This document shows, one piece after another, positions 6,341 to 6,871 of a stretch of 6,871 nucleotides of DNA. This DNA comes from Flavobacteriaceae bacterium (GTDB lineage Bacteria > Bacteroidota > Bacteroidia > Flavobacteriales > Flavobacteriaceae): contig DAOUPU010000136.1 in assembly GCA_030625995.1 (NCBI GenBank), forward strand, positions 1 to 6,871. The letters run 5' to 3'. The notes beneath the pieces are model-generated. The model searched no databases. It was not told the DNA's origin and saw nothing but the letters and a program-made list of their open reading frames with translations. Position 1 is the stretch's first letter. Every line of letters starts with the position of its first letter. The position numbers and the translations under genes were made by a program.

Positions 6341-6871
6341 ATGATTCAAAAATTATTAAAGCTATTCTTTGTGTTTTTTGTATTGGGTACAATTAGTATG
6401 CAAGCACAGACAACATTGGTGAGCGGAACAGTCACTGATGCTTTGGACGGTACAACTCTCCCTGGCGTTAATGTTGTGATTAAAGGCACAGCTACAGGTG
6501 CAACTACAGATTTTGATGGGCTTTATACCATCGAAGTTTCTGACCCTAACGGGATTTTAGTATTTTCTTTCATTGGTTACACTTCACAGGAAGTGAGTGT
6601 AAGTGGTAACAACACTATTGACGTTGCCCTACAAGCGAGCAATGAAGCGCTTGATGAAGTTGTGGTAACGGCCTTAGGTATTAGAAAAGAAGCAAAAGCG
6701 TTGGGTTATTCTGTTACTCAGGTTGAAGGTTCTGACCTAACAGTAGTTCCTACAACAAGTGCAGTTAATAACTTGCAAGGTAGGGTAGCAGGGGTAAATG
6801 TTACTCAAAATGCTACCGGAGCAGCTGGTTCTACCAGAGTAATTATTCGTGGTTCCAGTTCCTTAACAGGA
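6341..6871 (+). CDS. SusC/RagA-type TonB-dependent receptor, N-terminal part
   Basis: The first 177 codons of a SusC-like outer-membrane receptor are present, and the frame stays open to the right edge, so the gene is cut by the window. Such proteins form TonB-driven beta-barrels that import oligosaccharides with a SusD lipoprotein lid. Residues 1-22 are a signal peptide (KLLKLFFVFFVLG, ending SMQA). Residues about 27-98 are a carboxypeptidase-regulatory-like domain (SGTVTDA, LPGVNVVIKGT, TTDFDGLYTI, FSFIGYTSQEV), typical of the SusC class. Residues 104-112 (LDEVVVTAL) are the TonB box. From about 118 the plug domain starts, with NNLQGRVAGVNV and RVIIRGSSSLTG. An in-frame TAA at 6323-6325 makes ATG 6341 the first available start; no Shine-Dalgarno is seen, as usual in this phylum. 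It diverges from two GH92 genes, which suggests import of their alpha-mannoside products. A susD-like gene is expected downstream, outside the window. Confidence 0.95.
   Translation, partial: MIQKLLKLFFVFFVLGTISMQAQTTLVSGTVTDALDGTTLPGVNVVIKGTATGATTDFDGLYTIEVSDPNGILVFSFIGYTSQEVSVSGNNTIDVALQASNEALDEVVVTALGIRKEAKALGYSVTQVEGSDLTVVPTTSAVNNLQGRVAGVNVTQNATGAAGSTRVIIRGSSSLTG

Overview
The window looks like the edge of a polysaccharide-utilisation locus (PUL) from a member of the Bacteroidota, most likely a flavobacterium. The evidence is AT-rich DNA, no Shine-Dalgarno sequences ahead of the genes, a Bacteroidota-type promoter (TTG, 21 bases, TATATTTG), and a SusC/RagA-type TonB-dependent receptor divergent from glycoside hydrolases. 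The species cannot be named from the sequence alone.

Layout. Positions 1-456 hold no convincing gene. They carry short intergenic repeats: an inverted repeat at 43-58, a triple CGCAAAG-type repeat at 252-278, and an 11-base direct repeat at 447-471 that runs into the stop codon of the first gene. Two minus-strand genes follow, 11 bases apart and probably one operon. The promoter-proximal gene (6029 down to 2856, 1057 aa) is a secreted protein with an N-terminal carbohydrate-binding-like beta-sandwich and a C-terminal GH92 domain. The second gene (2844 down to 457, 795 aa) is a GH92 lipoprotein. A divergent intergenic region (6030-6340) contains the likely operon promoter. At 6341 the first 177 codons of a SusC-like outer-membrane receptor begin on the plus strand and run off the right edge.

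How they fit together. GH92 enzymes are calcium-dependent, inverting exo-alpha-mannosidases, so the pair would trim an alpha-mannose-containing glycan. The SusC-like protein (with a SusD partner presumably just outside the window) would import the products. The two GH92 proteins are clear paralogs, sharing FWNL(S/N)Q(V/F)W, EGNA(F/W)Q, PWLTQKW, DEDQGQ and NKEWGIE. Both keep the expected catalytic acid and base motifs. Both depart from the usual GH92 WDT(F/Y)R motif, which suggests a divergent subgroup whose linkage or substrate specificity cannot be read off directly. No wholly new system is visible; this divergent two-enzyme cassette is the most interesting content.
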